Translations under genes and position numbers: made by a program
Shown here: positions 51,712 through 61,955 of the stretch, piece by piece
How the letters are laid out: each line of letters opens with the position of its first letter
Position numbering within the stretch: position 1 is the first letter of the stretch
Notes under the pieces: generated by a model
The model's input: only the letters and a program-made list of their open reading frames with translations
The model's database searches: none
What the model was told of the DNA's origin: nothing
Assembly (NCBI RefSeq): GCF_000009365.1
Contig: NC_008260.1
Span: forward strand, 2,327,001 to 2,391,000
Direction of reading: 5' to 3'
Source of the DNA: Alcanivorax borkumensis SK2
GTDB taxonomy: Bacteria > Pseudomonadota > Gammaproteobacteria > Pseudomonadales > Alcanivoracaceae
Length of the DNA: 64,000 nucleotides

Positions 51712-53003
51712 CAGCTCGCGCAGGCCGTGGCTATCGGCCGGCTCTGCCGTTCTATCAGCGCGTCCACCACCTCCTGGGAACGCACCGCCAGGATCGACAA
51801 CAGGGTATCGCTAAGACCGTGGGTTTGCTCACAACAACCCTGCAGGAACACATTGGCATGGCAGCCTTTCGCCATCGGCAAACGATAACAACGCTCCACC
51901 CCTTGCTCAGACATCCAGTGCGCCATGGGCGACAGCAATTGTTCATGCCCATTGCGGTTATAGCCTGTAGCCAGCACCACCCCATCGTAGACTTCGGTCT
52001 GTTCCACGCCGGTGTCCTTGTTACGTAGGGTCAACAGCACACGGGTGCCATCGTTCTGCACACCAACGATATCTCGGTTGGATAAAAACCGATGCTGAAC
52101 CTTGCCTGTCACTTTCTGCAAATAAAGGCGTTCGTATATTTGTTCAATTTCCGCTAAGTCCACTACCGCGTAGTTGGTTTGACTAAAGCGTTTGAGAAAA
52201 TCCTGCCGCTCCGTTTCTGGGCGAGCGTAAATAGTATCCGTGAAGCCAGGATCAAATATTTCGTTCACAAAAGCGCTGTCATCCGCCGGGTGCAGGGCAC
52301 GACTACGGCTGATCAGGTCCATCTTGCCATCCGGGTACTGATCCATCAGGTCCAGATAGATTTCTGCGGCACTTTGGCCTGCCCCTATTACTGCAATACG
52401 CGGTGTCTCGTGGCGACCAAAACGCTCGTATTCATGTTTGTAGCGGGAAGAGTGAACCATGTTGTTACCCATCTTGCCGGCGAACACAGCCGGAATTTTT
52501 GGGTACCCACCGATACCAATCACCAAGTTGCGGGTAAAAATTTCGTTCTCACTGCCATCGGGATTCCGTGAACGAACACGCACCCATTCCACTTCGCCAC
52601 CCTGTTCCACCGGCTCAATAGCGATCACTTCCTGGCCATAGTGCACATGCTCTTTAAACTGATCGGCGGACCAACGCATGTAATCGTTGTACTCAACACG
52701 AGTGGGGAAAAAGGTGCCCATATTGATAAAAGAGTCGAGACGATTATTGTCGTGCAGATAATTGACGAAGGTGAAGCGGCTGGCCGGGTTGCGCAAAGTG
52801 GCCAAATCTTTCAGAAATGACACTTGCATGCGCGTACCTTCCAGCAGCATGCCCCCATGCCATTCAAAGCGGGGCTGCTTTTCCAGGAAACAGTAACGCA
52901 AGCCATCCAGGTCTTTGTGTTCGTCTAGCGCAATAGCAATGGCCAAGTTGGCCGGACCGAATCCAATACCAACGACGTCATATTCTTGAGAATGAACGCT
53001 CAT
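51711..53003 (-). CDS. L-ornithine/L-lysine N-monooxygenase for hydroxamate siderophore
   Basis: A 430-residue FAD/NADPH enzyme hydroxylating the side-chain amine of ornithine or lysine. It has the FAD motif DVVGIGFGPANLAIAIAL, the NADPH motif AVIGAGQSAAEIY and the C-terminal LATGYNRNGHE. The start at 53003 follows GAGGA. Substrate choice is not certain by eye; ornithine is favoured because the siderophore locus resembles that for amphibactins. Confidence 0.9.
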   Translation of the reverse strand: MSVHSQEYDVVGIGFGPANLAIAIALDEHKDLDGLRYCFLEKQPRFEWHGGMLLEGTRMQVSFLKDLATLRNPASRFTFVNYLHDNNRLDSFINMGTFFPTRVEYNDYMRWSADQFKEHVHYGQEVIAIEPVEQGGEVEWVRVRSRNPDGSENEIFTRNLVIGIGGYPKIPAVFAGKMGNNMVHSSRYKHEYERFGRHETPRIAVIGAGQSAAEIYLDLMDQYPDGKMDLISRSRALHPADDSAFVNEIFDPGFTDTIYARPETERQDFLKRFSQTNYAVVDLAEIEQIYERLYLQKVTGKVQHRFLSNRDIVGVQNDGTRVLLTLRNKDTGVEQTEVYDGVVLATGYNRNGHEQLLSPMAHWMSEQGVERCYRLPMAKGCHANVFLQGCCEQTHGLSDTLLSILAVRSQEVVDALIERQSRPIATACAS

Positions 53004-53024
53004 GGGGTATGTCCTCAATGTGTC

Positions 53025-53042
53025 GGAAACCGAACGGTTTCC
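53025..53042. promoter_or_regulatory. Small dyad before the monooxygenase gene
   Basis: GGAAACC-GAAC-GGTTTCC, a perfect 7-bp inverted repeat 22-39 bp upstream of the start codon. It may be an operator or an mRNA 5' hairpin; it does not match a Fur box. Confidence 0.35.
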
Positions 53043-53124
53043 GGGTTATCCATACACCGACACATCGGGCATTACCGATATGCCAGCCACCTGCTGCCGG
53101 ATAGTGGTGGGCAGCGCGCCATGG

Positions 53125-53147
53125 CGGTTCGGTAAAAAACCGAACCG
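53125..53147 (-). terminator. Intrinsic terminator of the receptor-acyltransferase operon
   Basis: CGGTTCGGT/ACCGAACCG surrounds a T-rich loop (TTTTT on the minus strand) 7 bp after the acyltransferase stop. It separates this operon from the monooxygenase operon. Confidence 0.6.
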
Positions 53148-53153
53148 AGATTT

Positions 53154-54140
53154 TCAGCTCAGCTCACAACGCTCAAAAAATGCGTCACGGTGCAGCACCA
53201 TCAGGGCTGCGCGCTTGTGCGGAAAATCAAACTCCTTTGGCTTGGCAAATCGCCTGGCTTGAAGGTGTTGAATCATCTTGTCGTTATCCGAACGGGGCTC
53301 AGAAACAATCCTTGTGGTACGACAATCATCGAGAAAAAGGTAATGGCAAAGCGCGTTCAGCCATGCCTTAACCTTATGCGGACCACGGTGGTGATCTTCA
53401 CCTACCAACATGTGAATCCCGCGGTCAAAATCTTGCGCATCGTAGTAAGGCCCGATGCGATCTTCCTTTGCCCAATACGCTTCAAAATAAGCAAAGGGTT
53501 CATCATCAATACACCCGATCAGGTTAAGCACCCGAGGTTCTTTCGCCTGACGTTCCAAGTAGGCGCGATGCTCGTCCAGCGTCCCACTCTGTTCCCAGAA
53601 GGCGGCCACGCGCTCACTGTTCTGCCAGCGCATGAACCGGTGCAGATCTTGTTCGATATCCAGCGTGCGCAGGGACACCCATGCCTGAATACCGGTATCA
53701 AAACGGCGGTAAACTTCCCCCACCGGTTTACAACGGCGTCGCGGGTGACGCCGGCCAGATTCATCCATGATCATAGTGACCGGATATGGCAAGGGATTGC
53801 CTTGCCGTAGCCAGTCACCGGGCAGCTGCCAGAGCATGTCACGCTCAAGCCATGCTGTCTGGTTCTCTCTGTGAACCATAAAGGCCGCATGAAAGCCGCT
53901 CTCGAATTGCAGGGCATTTACCTCGGCATGCGAGACAAAAAATGCCCAAGCGGCCCGACATAATTGGGCCGGATCGTCGGTGGACTGCTGGACCCTGGCA
54001 GCGGTGTCTTCCACCACCACGGTCAGCCAATCTTGATCATTACACTGGCACCGCCATTGCGGCGCCAGCTCCTGATCGAACACATCCAACTGCTGCCCGT
54101 TGGGCAGCAGCATAATGGTGTGGCGGGCATTACCACGCAT
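53154..54140 (-). CDS. IucB-type N-hydroxyornithine/lysine acyltransferase (GNAT)
   Basis: A 328-residue protein with a C-terminal GNAT acetyltransferase domain of the siderophore RhbD/IucB type. Markers are FMRWQNSERVAAFWEQSG, YFEAYWAKEDRIGPYYDAQD, the GIHMLVGEDHHRGPHKVKAW acetyl-CoA region and RTTRIVSEPRSDN. It would acylate the hydroxylated amine to give the hydroxamate. The start overlaps the receptor stop by 11 bp; a later ATG at 54113 is possible. Confidence 0.88.
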   Translation of the reverse strand: MRGNARHTIMLLPNGQQLDVFDQELAPQWRCQCNDQDWLTVVVEDTAARVQQSTDDPAQLCRAAWAFFVSHAEVNALQFESGFHAAFMVHRENQTAWLERDMLWQLPGDWLRQGNPLPYPVTMIMDESGRRHPRRRCKPVGEVYRRFDTGIQAWVSLRTLDIEQDLHRFMRWQNSERVAAFWEQSGTLDEHRAYLERQAKEPRVLNLIGCIDDEPFAYFEAYWAKEDRIGPYYDAQDFDRGIHMLVGEDHHRGPHKVKAWLNALCHYLFLDDCRTTRIVSEPRSDNDKMIQHLQARRFAKPKEFDFPHKRAALMVLHRDAFFERCELS

Positions 54141-56367
54141 AAGTCACGCTACCGATCACACTGCGACGGTCGCCATACCAGCAGTAATAATCACAGGTAG
54201 CGACATACTCTTTGTCTTCCAGATTTTTCGCCGCCACTTGGAACTTGAAGTCTTTGTAGCGATAGCTCACCGTGGCATCCCAAAGGGTATAGGACGGCAC
54301 TTTCAACGTTTCAAGATTATCGCCATAGGTGTCGCTGACGTAACGCACGCCGGAACCAATGGCGAAGCCATTCAGCGGACCATCCAAGAAGGTGTACTTA
54401 GCCCAGGCAGAGTACAGAGTATCCGCAATATTCACCGGGCGATTGCCTTCTTCAGCAGGGGTGCTGTCGGAAACAATTTCCGGGTTCATCCAGGTCGCAT
54501 TCGCTAACAAGCTCAAGCTCGGGGTGATATTGGTAACGGCTTCCAATTCAATCCCTTCACTTTCCACTTCACCAATCTGCTTAAAGGCAGGTGTACCCGC
54601 TGCACCGGAAGCCAAGTTTTCTTGGGTAATCTTAAACGCCGCCGCGTTGAAGTAGCCGTCCATGCCTTCCGGCTGGAACTTGATTCCCACTTCGATCTGA
54701 TCGCCTTCCTGAGGCTTAGCTGCTTCGCCATTCTGATCCAGCTGTAGAATTGGCTGGAAAAACTGCGAATAGCTGGTGTACGCGGTCACGTTATCATTTA
54801 TCAACCAAGCGAGGCCCGTGTTGGCGGTCCATTTATCGTTGTCGATTTTCTGCTCAACACCCGTGGATTTATTCTCGATCTCACTACTGGCGCGGTCAAA
54901 ACGAGCCCCAACGGTCAGCACCAGTTGGTTATCAAATTTCATCTGATCCTGTAGGTAACCACCCACCTGATACGCATCGATAGTGGTGCGCTGCCGCTCC
55001 GTTACTTCGGTACACACAAGAGTGCTGAAATTACAGGAAACCGGGGTCAGCTCACTGGCATCGCGATACTGTGGGTCAAAGGGGTTCAACGTCGCAGGCG
55101 CAAACACCCCCGGCGCAGCCTCGTACCCCATCAACGGATCACCAAAGCTTTTGCCATCAATGTGCAGGCTTTGATAATCAAGCCCTGCCAGCAAGGTATG
55201 CTCGACGTTATTAATCGACCACGTATGAATCAAACGGTTATCCAGGTTAACGCCGTAGGCGTCACCGTCTTCATCAGTAAGGCCACGAATTGCTTGCGAG
55301 TCGCCACTGCCCGGCATATACCCCAGTGTGTACATTTGCTTCAGATCTACATCAATATGCTGGTAGCGGGCACTCTGCTGGAAACTAGTCGAATCATTAA
55401 ACGCATGATCCAGCTGATAACCGAACGAGACCTGGGTACGCTCAAACTTCTCGTAATCCAGGTTGCCAATGGCAACATCATCGTCAATCTTGCCATTGGG
55501 GTTTGGAGAAATCGTACCGCTGGATGGCAGAAACTGCAGGTACGGATCAGAGTCATCTTTCTGATAGGAGGCCAACAGCGTCAGCTCAGTTCGATCACCT
55601 AGCCCCAGTTTTAGAGACGGTGCCAGCATGGTGCGCTCAGCTTCCAGGTCGTCCACTTGGGTGCCGTTTTCCCGGCCCAAAGCAATAACACGCCAAGACA
55701 CATCTTCAGAGGGCGCCCCACCTACATCAACAGATATTTGCTTGCGGTCATAACTGCCGTATTCCGCGGTTACGGAACCAAAAGAATAATCCTGAGGACG
55801 CTTACTGATTACATTGATCACACCGCCGGGAGGGGTCTGCCCGTACAACACAGACGCCGGACCACGCATAATTTCTACACGCTCCTGGGCAAAAGGATCA
55901 AGCTGCCAGCTGTAAAAGCCATAGGAATAAACTCGTGTGCCATCACGGTACAAACCATTGTTCGCCTGTTTGAAACCACGAATAACAAACCAGTCTTGTT
56001 TGTTATCTTCGCCATAGAAGTTGGCCTGGATACTCGGCGTGTACTGCAGCGCATCTGCGATGCTGACGGAAGCACGATCATCCATCTGTTCACGGGTAAC
56101 AATAGAAACCGCACGAGGTGCTTCTTTTACCGGTGTATCCGTTTTAGTGGCCGTCAGGCTGCGCTGCCCTACATAACCAAAATCATCACCACCGTATACA
56201 TCGTCCGACTGCTCGGCATTCACCTTGATGGTCTGCAATTCATCAGCGTCCTGCTGTTCTTCTGCCCAGACAGGTGATGCCGCCATTGCCACCGCTATTG
56301 CCAGCGCCAGTGGATTGCGGCCCCACTTCAGCCCCCGGATCAGCCCGCTCTCGGTCCGATTCCCCAT
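54130..56367 (-). CDS. TonB-dependent siderophore receptor (FhuA/FoxA-like)
   Basis: A 745-residue outer-membrane receptor: signal peptide (NPLALAIAVAMAASPVWA), TonB-box-like start (DELQTIKVNA), plug domain (APRAVSIVTREQMDDRASVS, FVIRGFKQANNGLYRDG, RGPASVLYGQTPPGGVINVI) and a 22-strand barrel ending VTYAW with the terminal aromatic residue. The start at 56367 follows AGGAGA. It imports the ferric siderophore made by the adjacent NRPS (inference). Two Cys pairs (SCNFSTLVC, TCDYYCW) lie in loops. Confidence 0.95.
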   Translation of the reverse strand: MGNRTESGLIRGLKWGRNPLALAIAVAMAASPVWAEEQQDADELQTIKVNAEQSDDVYGGDDFGYVGQRSLTATKTDTPVKEAPRAVSIVTREQMDDRASVSIADALQYTPSIQANFYGEDNKQDWFVIRGFKQANNGLYRDGTRVYSYGFYSWQLDPFAQERVEIMRGPASVLYGQTPPGGVINVISKRPQDYSFGSVTAEYGSYDRKQISVDVGGAPSEDVSWRVIALGRENGTQVDDLEAERTMLAPSLKLGLGDRTELTLLASYQKDDSDPYLQFLPSSGTISPNPNGKIDDDVAIGNLDYEKFERTQVSFGYQLDHAFNDSTSFQQSARYQHIDVDLKQMYTLGYMPGSGDSQAIRGLTDEDGDAYGVNLDNRLIHTWSINNVEHTLLAGLDYQSLHIDGKSFGDPLMGYEAAPGVFAPATLNPFDPQYRDASELTPVSCNFSTLVCTEVTERQRTTIDAYQVGGYLQDQMKFDNQLVLTVGARFDRASSEIENKSTGVEQKIDNDKWTANTGLAWLINDNVTAYTSYSQFFQPILQLDQNGEAAKPQEGDQIEVGIKFQPEGMDGYFNAAAFKITQENLASGAAGTPAFKQIGEVESEGIELEAVTNITPSLSLLANATWMNPEIVSDSTPAEEGNRPVNIADTLYSAWAKYTFLDGPLNGFAIGSGVRYVSDTYGDNLETLKVPSYTLWDATVSYRYKDFKFQVAAKNLEDKEYVATCDYYCWYGDRRSVIGSVTYAW

Positions 56368-56400
56368 GGTCGTTCTCCTAGCAATCGTAAGACACATAGT

Positions 56401-56428
56401 AATAGTAATGATTCGCAACCGCATTATA
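56401..56428 (-). promoter_or_regulatory. Fur-box-like site and -10 element before the receptor gene
   Basis: AATAGTAATGATTCGCAAC (56401-56419) resembles the Fur consensus (GATAATGATNATCATTATC halves), and TATAAT on the minus strand lies next to it (56428-56423). Fur binding there would block transcription start when iron is plentiful. No good -35 is visible. Confidence 0.5.
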
Positions 56429-56467
56429 CATATTGAGAAGCTCACGACTAGTGCACAGCAACAATGA

Positions 56468-59400
56468 TTAGTCCGGTATGTCCATCAATGCGTTGCCACC
56501 CTTGCAACACTTCAGCAAAACGGACAGGCCCTGTAACAGGGACGGCTCCCGCACGATCGTCAGGTGGTCCGCCGATACTGTCTCGGTATGGGCAAGTTCA
56601 GCACATAACGCTAACCCGCGTTGAAGTGCCTGAGCGCGCCCCGCTGGCTCACTGGCCCACCAACTGTGCACCGGGGTATGCAATGCCGGCAGCTGATAAC
56701 CCCAACACAAATCCCGCAAATGTTGCTCCACAGCCCAGGCATGCAATAACTGCGCAGCACTGTCTGCCACCGCCGCCTCAATCGATTGCGTAGCCAGCCA
56801 CTGTGTAAAGTTCTGCGGCCATTGCGCGGGCTTGCTGTCACGCAAACGCGCCATGCAATCGTCTAACGCGGTAGCGGGCGCGCAAGTCAGTAGCATGCCC
56901 AAATGTGCACGCAAGGTTTGTTGTGCCTGTGGCGACGACCACTGATCTTCCGGCACTTCGTGACCCGGCACATAGGTATCCAGCAGCCCCACAAAGGCTA
57001 CCTCTTCACCGGCTTGCTCCAATCGGTGGGCAAGCTCCATGGACATGGCGCCTCCCATGGACCAGCCCAATAAATAGTACGGGCCTTCAGGTTGCGCCTG
57101 GCGCACCGTGCGGTAATACCGCTCTACCATTTCACTCAACGACGGATCGAACCAGCCGGACTCGAGGAAGCTGCGTGATTGCAAGCCACGCACCTGCCAC
57201 TGCCCTTCCAGGCTGGCGGCCAGCGCTTGATAACCGGTTGTGCGCCCCGTCACGGGATGGGGGCACCACAACACCGGCGTATCTGCACTGCTATTCAGCA
57301 CGGTTACCAACGCCGGGTCGGCCCGCGCTTCCTGTGGTGAGTCGGCCAGGTCCAACAAGACAAGCAGCTCCTGCCGATAACGACTGCACAAGTGCTGTAC
57401 TTGCTGGCGCGGGTAATGGCTGCGAGCAAAATCCCAAACCAACCCCAGCTTGCCCGCCACCACCTGACCATTAATGGCCAGCGGCGCAGCCATGGGGTTG
57501 TCCTCTGCCTGAGCCTTACCGCCGCCCGACAAAGGAGTGAAACCCTGAATCAACGCATCATTGTGATACTGGCCAAGATAGTTGAACGTCACTGGCGCAT
57601 CGGTGCTGTCGTTAAGCGGACTGTCGGCAAGATAGCGCAGTGCGCCATAGCCCACGCCGCCGTCAGCCTCGGTATTTGCCAGCTGTTGCGAGACCGCAAA
57701 AAGATTCCGGCGCGGGTCGCCGTCGAACGGCAACCTCAGCGGGAAGAGGCTGGTGAACCAACCCAGGGTACGGCTCAAATCCAAACCGGGAGCCAGGCGC
57801 GTTTCACGGCCATGGCCTTCCAGATTAATAACGAGCTGATTGTCTTGTGAGGGCGACTCGCTGCCAACCTCAGGGGCGGAACGCACCGCCAGCGAGGCGC
57901 CCATAGCGGAAGGTTTCAACGTCCGGGTGAGCGCCGTCAGCAATAGAGCGGGAACGGACACGCCCAACTTAACAGGCGCGTCCTGCAGCAACCTGCGGGT
58001 ATCATCCTTGCCCAACGACAAGGCCACGCTTTCCTTTTCCGCAAAGGTGGGCAGGGCACTGTCTATTTTTTCCGGCTGTTGTCCCTGCCAGAACGGCAAA
58101 CGTGCTTCCCCTTTACTCTGCAGCCATTGCTCCAGCGCCTGGTGCCAATCGCTCAAATTATGGCTACGCTCCGGCAGGGTTATCGCCGCGCCCGTTAAGG
58201 CTTGCCCATAGGCATTGAGCAGGTCATCCAACAAAATACGCCAAGATACGCCATCCACTGCAAGGTGATGAATCACCAATAACATTCGATCCGGTTGCTG
58301 CGGCGTTTGCACGTAAAGGACACGAAACAGTTCACCGGTTTCAATATTCAGGCTTTGCTGAGTCTGCTCGCACAGGGTCTCGACCGCCGCTTCGTCAGCA
58401 GCCTGGCACCACCACAATAATTCATCGCAGGGCCTGTCCGCCGACAAACAGGTTTGCCTCCAGCCATTCGCCTCATAAGTAAACTGCAGACGTAACGCGT
58501 CGTGCTGCCGGTAGAGCGCCTGCAAGGTAACATTCAGTGCTTGGCGATCCATGGGCGCATCCAACGCCAACCACAAATGTTGGTTCCAGTGACTAGGGCT
58601 AGGCGGTCTCAGGGAAAAGAAATGCTGTTGAATGGGCAGAAGACCAAGCTCACCCTGCAAGGGCTGCTGGGAAATAATCGAGGCCTCTGCGTTCACTGCG
58701 CACGCCGCCAGATCGTGTAATCGCGGGTGTTCAAAAAGGTCCTTAGGCGTTAATGCCAAGCCCTGTTGCCGAGCACGGCTGACCACCTGCAAAGCCAAAA
58801 TGGAATCGCCGCCCAGGGCAAAGAAATTATCATCACGACTCACCCCTTTTCGGCCCAGCAGAGACTGCCAAATGTCCGCAAGTACCTTTTCGTTATCGGT
58901 TTGCGGCGGCGCCCCTTCACTGGCCGTGTGCCACTGCGCTACCGGCAGGGCTTTGCGATCCACTTTACCCGCCGGTGTCAGCGGCATGGCTTCCAGCGTG
59001 ATTAACTGGCTAGGCACCATGTAGTCCGGCAGCGACTCAGACAGGGCAGCCAGAATCGTTTGTGGCTCATGCTCACCGGGGACAGAGTGCGCTGCATTGC
59101 GCATCACAATGTAGCCAACCAATCTATCACCGGTGGGGGAAGGCTGTGCCACCACGACGGCTTCACGAATCTGTTCATGGCCCAGTAGCTGGCTTTCAAT
59201 TTCTCCCAGCTCAATGCGGAAACCGCGAATTTTTACCTGCTGATCCACCCGCCCCAGGTATTCCATTACCCCGTCGTCGCGGTACTTCACTAAATCTCCG
59301 GTGCGGTACATGCGCTCACCGGGTTCGCCAAACGGGTCAGGCAAAAACCGTTCGGCGGTCAGGTCTGGGCGCTGATGATAGCCACGGGCCAGCCCCACTT

Positions 59401-61942
59401 CGTTACCGATATACAGCTCGCCCGCCACGCCCACAGGAACACGGTTTAAATCCTGATCCAGCACGTAAAGTTTTCGCGGCCCCACCGCATGACCAATGGG
59501 CGCGTAGGCGCTGCTCAGCGTATCGCCTTCATAGGCCGCCCACAGCATCGGCGTTACCACGGTTTCTGTCGGGCCGTAACCGTTGAGAATGCGTTGCGGC
59601 TTTAATACCTGCTGCATCCGCTCGAAGGTTTCCCGAGTAAACGCTTCACCGCCCAATGTCCAGGAACGCACGTTCAACGGCGGCTTTTCTTGCTCAATCC
59701 AGTCCAGCAGCGGCCCCATGTAACTGGGTGGAATGCAAGCGATGGTGACGCCTTCTTTTTGCAACGCATCGCAAGTTTGTTGCGCACTCCATAATTGCTG
59801 ATCCCGAATTACCACCCGCGAGCCAAAGGCCAGCGGCACTGTCCAGCGCTCCACCGCGCCATCAAAACTAATGGACGCAAACTGCAGCTCCACATCATCC
59901 GGCGTCATGCCGTAGCGCTTACCGATCGTTTGCACATGCATGCTCAGCCCGGCATGGGTCAACGACACGCCTTTAGGCTTACCGGTGGAGCCGGAGGTGT
60001 AAATTACATAGGCGAGCTGGTCTGGGTGCGGCTCGTTATTCAACGCATTCGCAGGGAAATCGTTCAGCGACAAACGATCGACCGCCACTGGAGCAACCGT
60101 TGCAACCTCAGGCAGAACCCCAATCAACGCTGAAGAGGTAAGCAACAAGCGGGCACCGCTGTCTTTGAGCATGTAATGCAGACGATCTTTCGGATAGCCC
60201 GGGTCCAACGGCAGGAAGGCGCCACCGGCTTTCATCACCGCAATAAAGGCTTCCACCATGGTGACGCCGCGTTCGAACGACACCCCCACCACTTGATCCG
60301 CTTTCACGCCTTGGCCCATCAAGTAACGGGCCAGCTGATTAGAGCGCGCGTCCAGTTCGGCAAACGACACGCGAGTGCCACCGTGCACTAGCGCAATGGC
60401 ATCGCCCCGCTCTGCCGCCTGCTGCGAGAATAAGGACACAAAACTCGTCGCTTGCCACTCGCCTTCACCCTGACCCCACTCTTGCAGTCTGGACACATCG
60501 CTTTCTGCCACACTGATCGAGCCTAACGTGTGCTGGCCCTGACTGAATGCGGTCAACACCTGATTCATAGCCTGTTTCAGGCGCTCTACCGTTTCTGAAT
60601 GAAAGCGATCGGCAGCATAGGTCAGCGTCAACAATAAGGCGCCGCCTTCACCCTCATGGGCATCAAGCGCCAGATCAAACAACGCATGCGGCACCCCCTG
60701 AGCCAGCGGCACAATGGTGACGTTGTCGCTGAGATTTCTCGCCTTTGTATCACGCCGTTGATAATTGAACAGAACCTGAAAAAGCGGCGTCTCGCCCGGC
60801 TCCCGCTGTGGCGCCAAGAAAGCCACCAGTTGATCGAACGGCAGCGCCTGATGAGCCTGGGCATCCAGCATAGTCTGGTGCAGTTGGGTTACCCATTGAT
60901 TCACCGTAAACGCCGCCCGAGGCTTACCCCGTAGCACCAAGGTATTCACAAAAAAACCCACCAGCGCGTCTACCTCGGCGCGCTCCCGGTTGGCCACCGG
61001 AACACCCACCGGAATATCACGACGGCCACTCACAGACGCCAGAGCCCATTGCCATGCCGCCAGCACCACCGTGAACAATGTTGTGTCGTTATCCCGCGCC
61101 AGCGCTTGTAACGGCCCCTGTAAATGGGCCGGCACAGACCACTGCACACTGGCGGCGGAACGCAAGGCGGTCTGTGCCGGCGCCCTATCATGGGCAATCA
61201 GCAAGGGTGGCTGGGCCCTCTCCTGTTGATCATGGCCCAGTTGTTCACGCCAATAGCTGAGTTGCCGATCCCGTTCACCGGCATCCAACCAGGCCTTCTG
61301 CCAAAGCGCGTAATCCGCATACTGAATAGCCAGGGCTGGCAACGGGGAGTCACTGAGATACGCCCGCGCCAAGTCCGCAAAGAACACATCCATGGACCAG
61401 CCATCGGACACCAGGTGATGCATCACCAGCTGCAACCGCCAGCATTGCTCAGACAGCTGCAGCAATTGCACCCGCAAGGGAGAATCACTGCCCAGCACAA
61501 AGAGACGGCTAGCGTGTTCATCCGCAAGGGTCTGCCGGTCACCATCATCCAGCGCGCGTGCATCCCGCTGCTCAACCGTCAGGGTGTCGGCGACAATACG
61601 CTGGTAACCTTCACCATCCTCTTCTACAAAACGGGTGCGCAGGCTCTCATGTCGGCGAACCACCGCATCCATGGCGCGTAACAAGCGCGGCACATCCAAT
61701 GGCCCGTTAAGCTCAAAAGCAGCACTCAAGTGGTAGGCGGTGTTTGCTGGCTCCAACTGATGAATCGTCCACAGCCGCTGCTGGGCTGGCGCCAGTGGGA
61801 TACGACCTGGGCGGTTACCGGCGACAATAGGCAGGCGCTCGAAGGGAATACCTTTCTCGCCCAGTTTTTGTAGAAAAACCGCCTGCTTTGTTTCATCCAG
61901 CGCCATAAAACGCCGGGCCAGTGCCGCCTTATCCAGGCTCAT
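56468..61942 (-). CDS. Non-ribosomal peptide synthetase, terminal module C-A-T-E-TE
   Basis: A 1,824-residue synthetase. Condensation (about 46-470; HHLVSDG at 175-181), adenylation (about 490-1000; YTSGSTGKPKGV, YGPTET), carrier (DNFFALGGDSI), epimerization (about 1130-1540; HHLAVDGVSW, EGHGRE, NYLGQY) and thioesterase (about 1570-1800; GWSMGGAMS). By eye the A-domain pocket reads D-G-E-C-W-L-G-V-T, a code I cannot match to serine or threonine; an N-acetyl-N-hydroxyornithine substrate is inferred from the accessory genes. The epimerase directly before the thioesterase is less usual. The upstream NRPS ends 13 bp before it. Confidence 0.94.
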   Translation of the reverse strand: MSLDKAALARRFMALDETKQAVFLQKLGEKGIPFERLPIVAGNRPGRIPLAPAQQRLWTIHQLEPANTAYHLSAAFELNGPLDVPRLLRAMDAVVRRHESLRTRFVEEDGEGYQRIVADTLTVEQRDARALDDGDRQTLADEHASRLFVLGSDSPLRVQLLQLSEQCWRLQLVMHHLVSDGWSMDVFFADLARAYLSDSPLPALAIQYADYALWQKAWLDAGERDRQLSYWREQLGHDQQERAQPPLLIAHDRAPAQTALRSAASVQWSVPAHLQGPLQALARDNDTTLFTVVLAAWQWALASVSGRRDIPVGVPVANRERAEVDALVGFFVNTLVLRGKPRAAFTVNQWVTQLHQTMLDAQAHQALPFDQLVAFLAPQREPGETPLFQVLFNYQRRDTKARNLSDNVTIVPLAQGVPHALFDLALDAHEGEGGALLLTLTYAADRFHSETVERLKQAMNQVLTAFSQGQHTLGSISVAESDVSRLQEWGQGEGEWQATSFVSLFSQQAAERGDAIALVHGGTRVSFAELDARSNQLARYLMGQGVKADQVVGVSFERGVTMVEAFIAVMKAGGAFLPLDPGYPKDRLHYMLKDSGARLLLTSSALIGVLPEVATVAPVAVDRLSLNDFPANALNNEPHPDQLAYVIYTSGSTGKPKGVSLTHAGLSMHVQTIGKRYGMTPDDVELQFASISFDGAVERWTVPLAFGSRVVIRDQQLWSAQQTCDALQKEGVTIACIPPSYMGPLLDWIEQEKPPLNVRSWTLGGEAFTRETFERMQQVLKPQRILNGYGPTETVVTPMLWAAYEGDTLSSAYAPIGHAVGPRKLYVLDQDLNRVPVGVAGELYIGNEVGLARGYHQRPDLTAERFLPDPFGEPGERMYRTGDLVKYRDDGVMEYLGRVDQQVKIRGFRIELGEIESQLLGHEQIREAVVVAQPSPTGDRLVGYIVMRNAAHSVPGEHEPQTILAALSESLPDYMVPSQLITLEAMPLTPAGKVDRKALPVAQWHTASEGAPPQTDNEKVLADIWQSLLGRKGVSRDDNFFALGGDSILALQVVSRARQQGLALTPKDLFEHPRLHDLAACAVNAEASIISQQPLQGELGLLPIQQHFFSLRPPSPSHWNQHLWLALDAPMDRQALNVTLQALYRQHDALRLQFTYEANGWRQTCLSADRPCDELLWWCQAADEAAVETLCEQTQQSLNIETGELFRVLYVQTPQQPDRMLLVIHHLAVDGVSWRILLDDLLNAYGQALTGAAITLPERSHNLSDWHQALEQWLQSKGEARLPFWQGQQPEKIDSALPTFAEKESVALSLGKDDTRRLLQDAPVKLGVSVPALLLTALTRTLKPSAMGASLAVRSAPEVGSESPSQDNQLVINLEGHGRETRLAPGLDLSRTLGWFTSLFPLRLPFDGDPRRNLFAVSQQLANTEADGGVGYGALRYLADSPLNDSTDAPVTFNYLGQYHNDALIQGFTPLSGGGKAQAEDNPMAAPLAINGQVVAGKLGLVWDFARSHYPRQQVQHLCSRYRQELLVLLDLADSPQEARADPALVTVLNSSADTPVLWCPHPVTGRTTGYQALAASLEGQWQVRGLQSRSFLESGWFDPSLSEMVERYYRTVRQAQPEGPYYLLGWSMGGAMSMELAHRLEQAGEEVAFVGLLDTYVPGHEVPEDQWSSPQAQQTLRAHLGMLLTCAPATALDDCMARLRDSKPAQWPQNFTQWLATQSIEAAVADSAAQLLHAWAVEQHLRDLCWGYQLPALHTPVHSWWASEPAGRAQALQRGLALCAELAHTETVSADHLTIVREPSLLQGLSVLLKCCKGGNALMDIPD

Positions 61943-61955
61943 ACTTCACTCCAGA

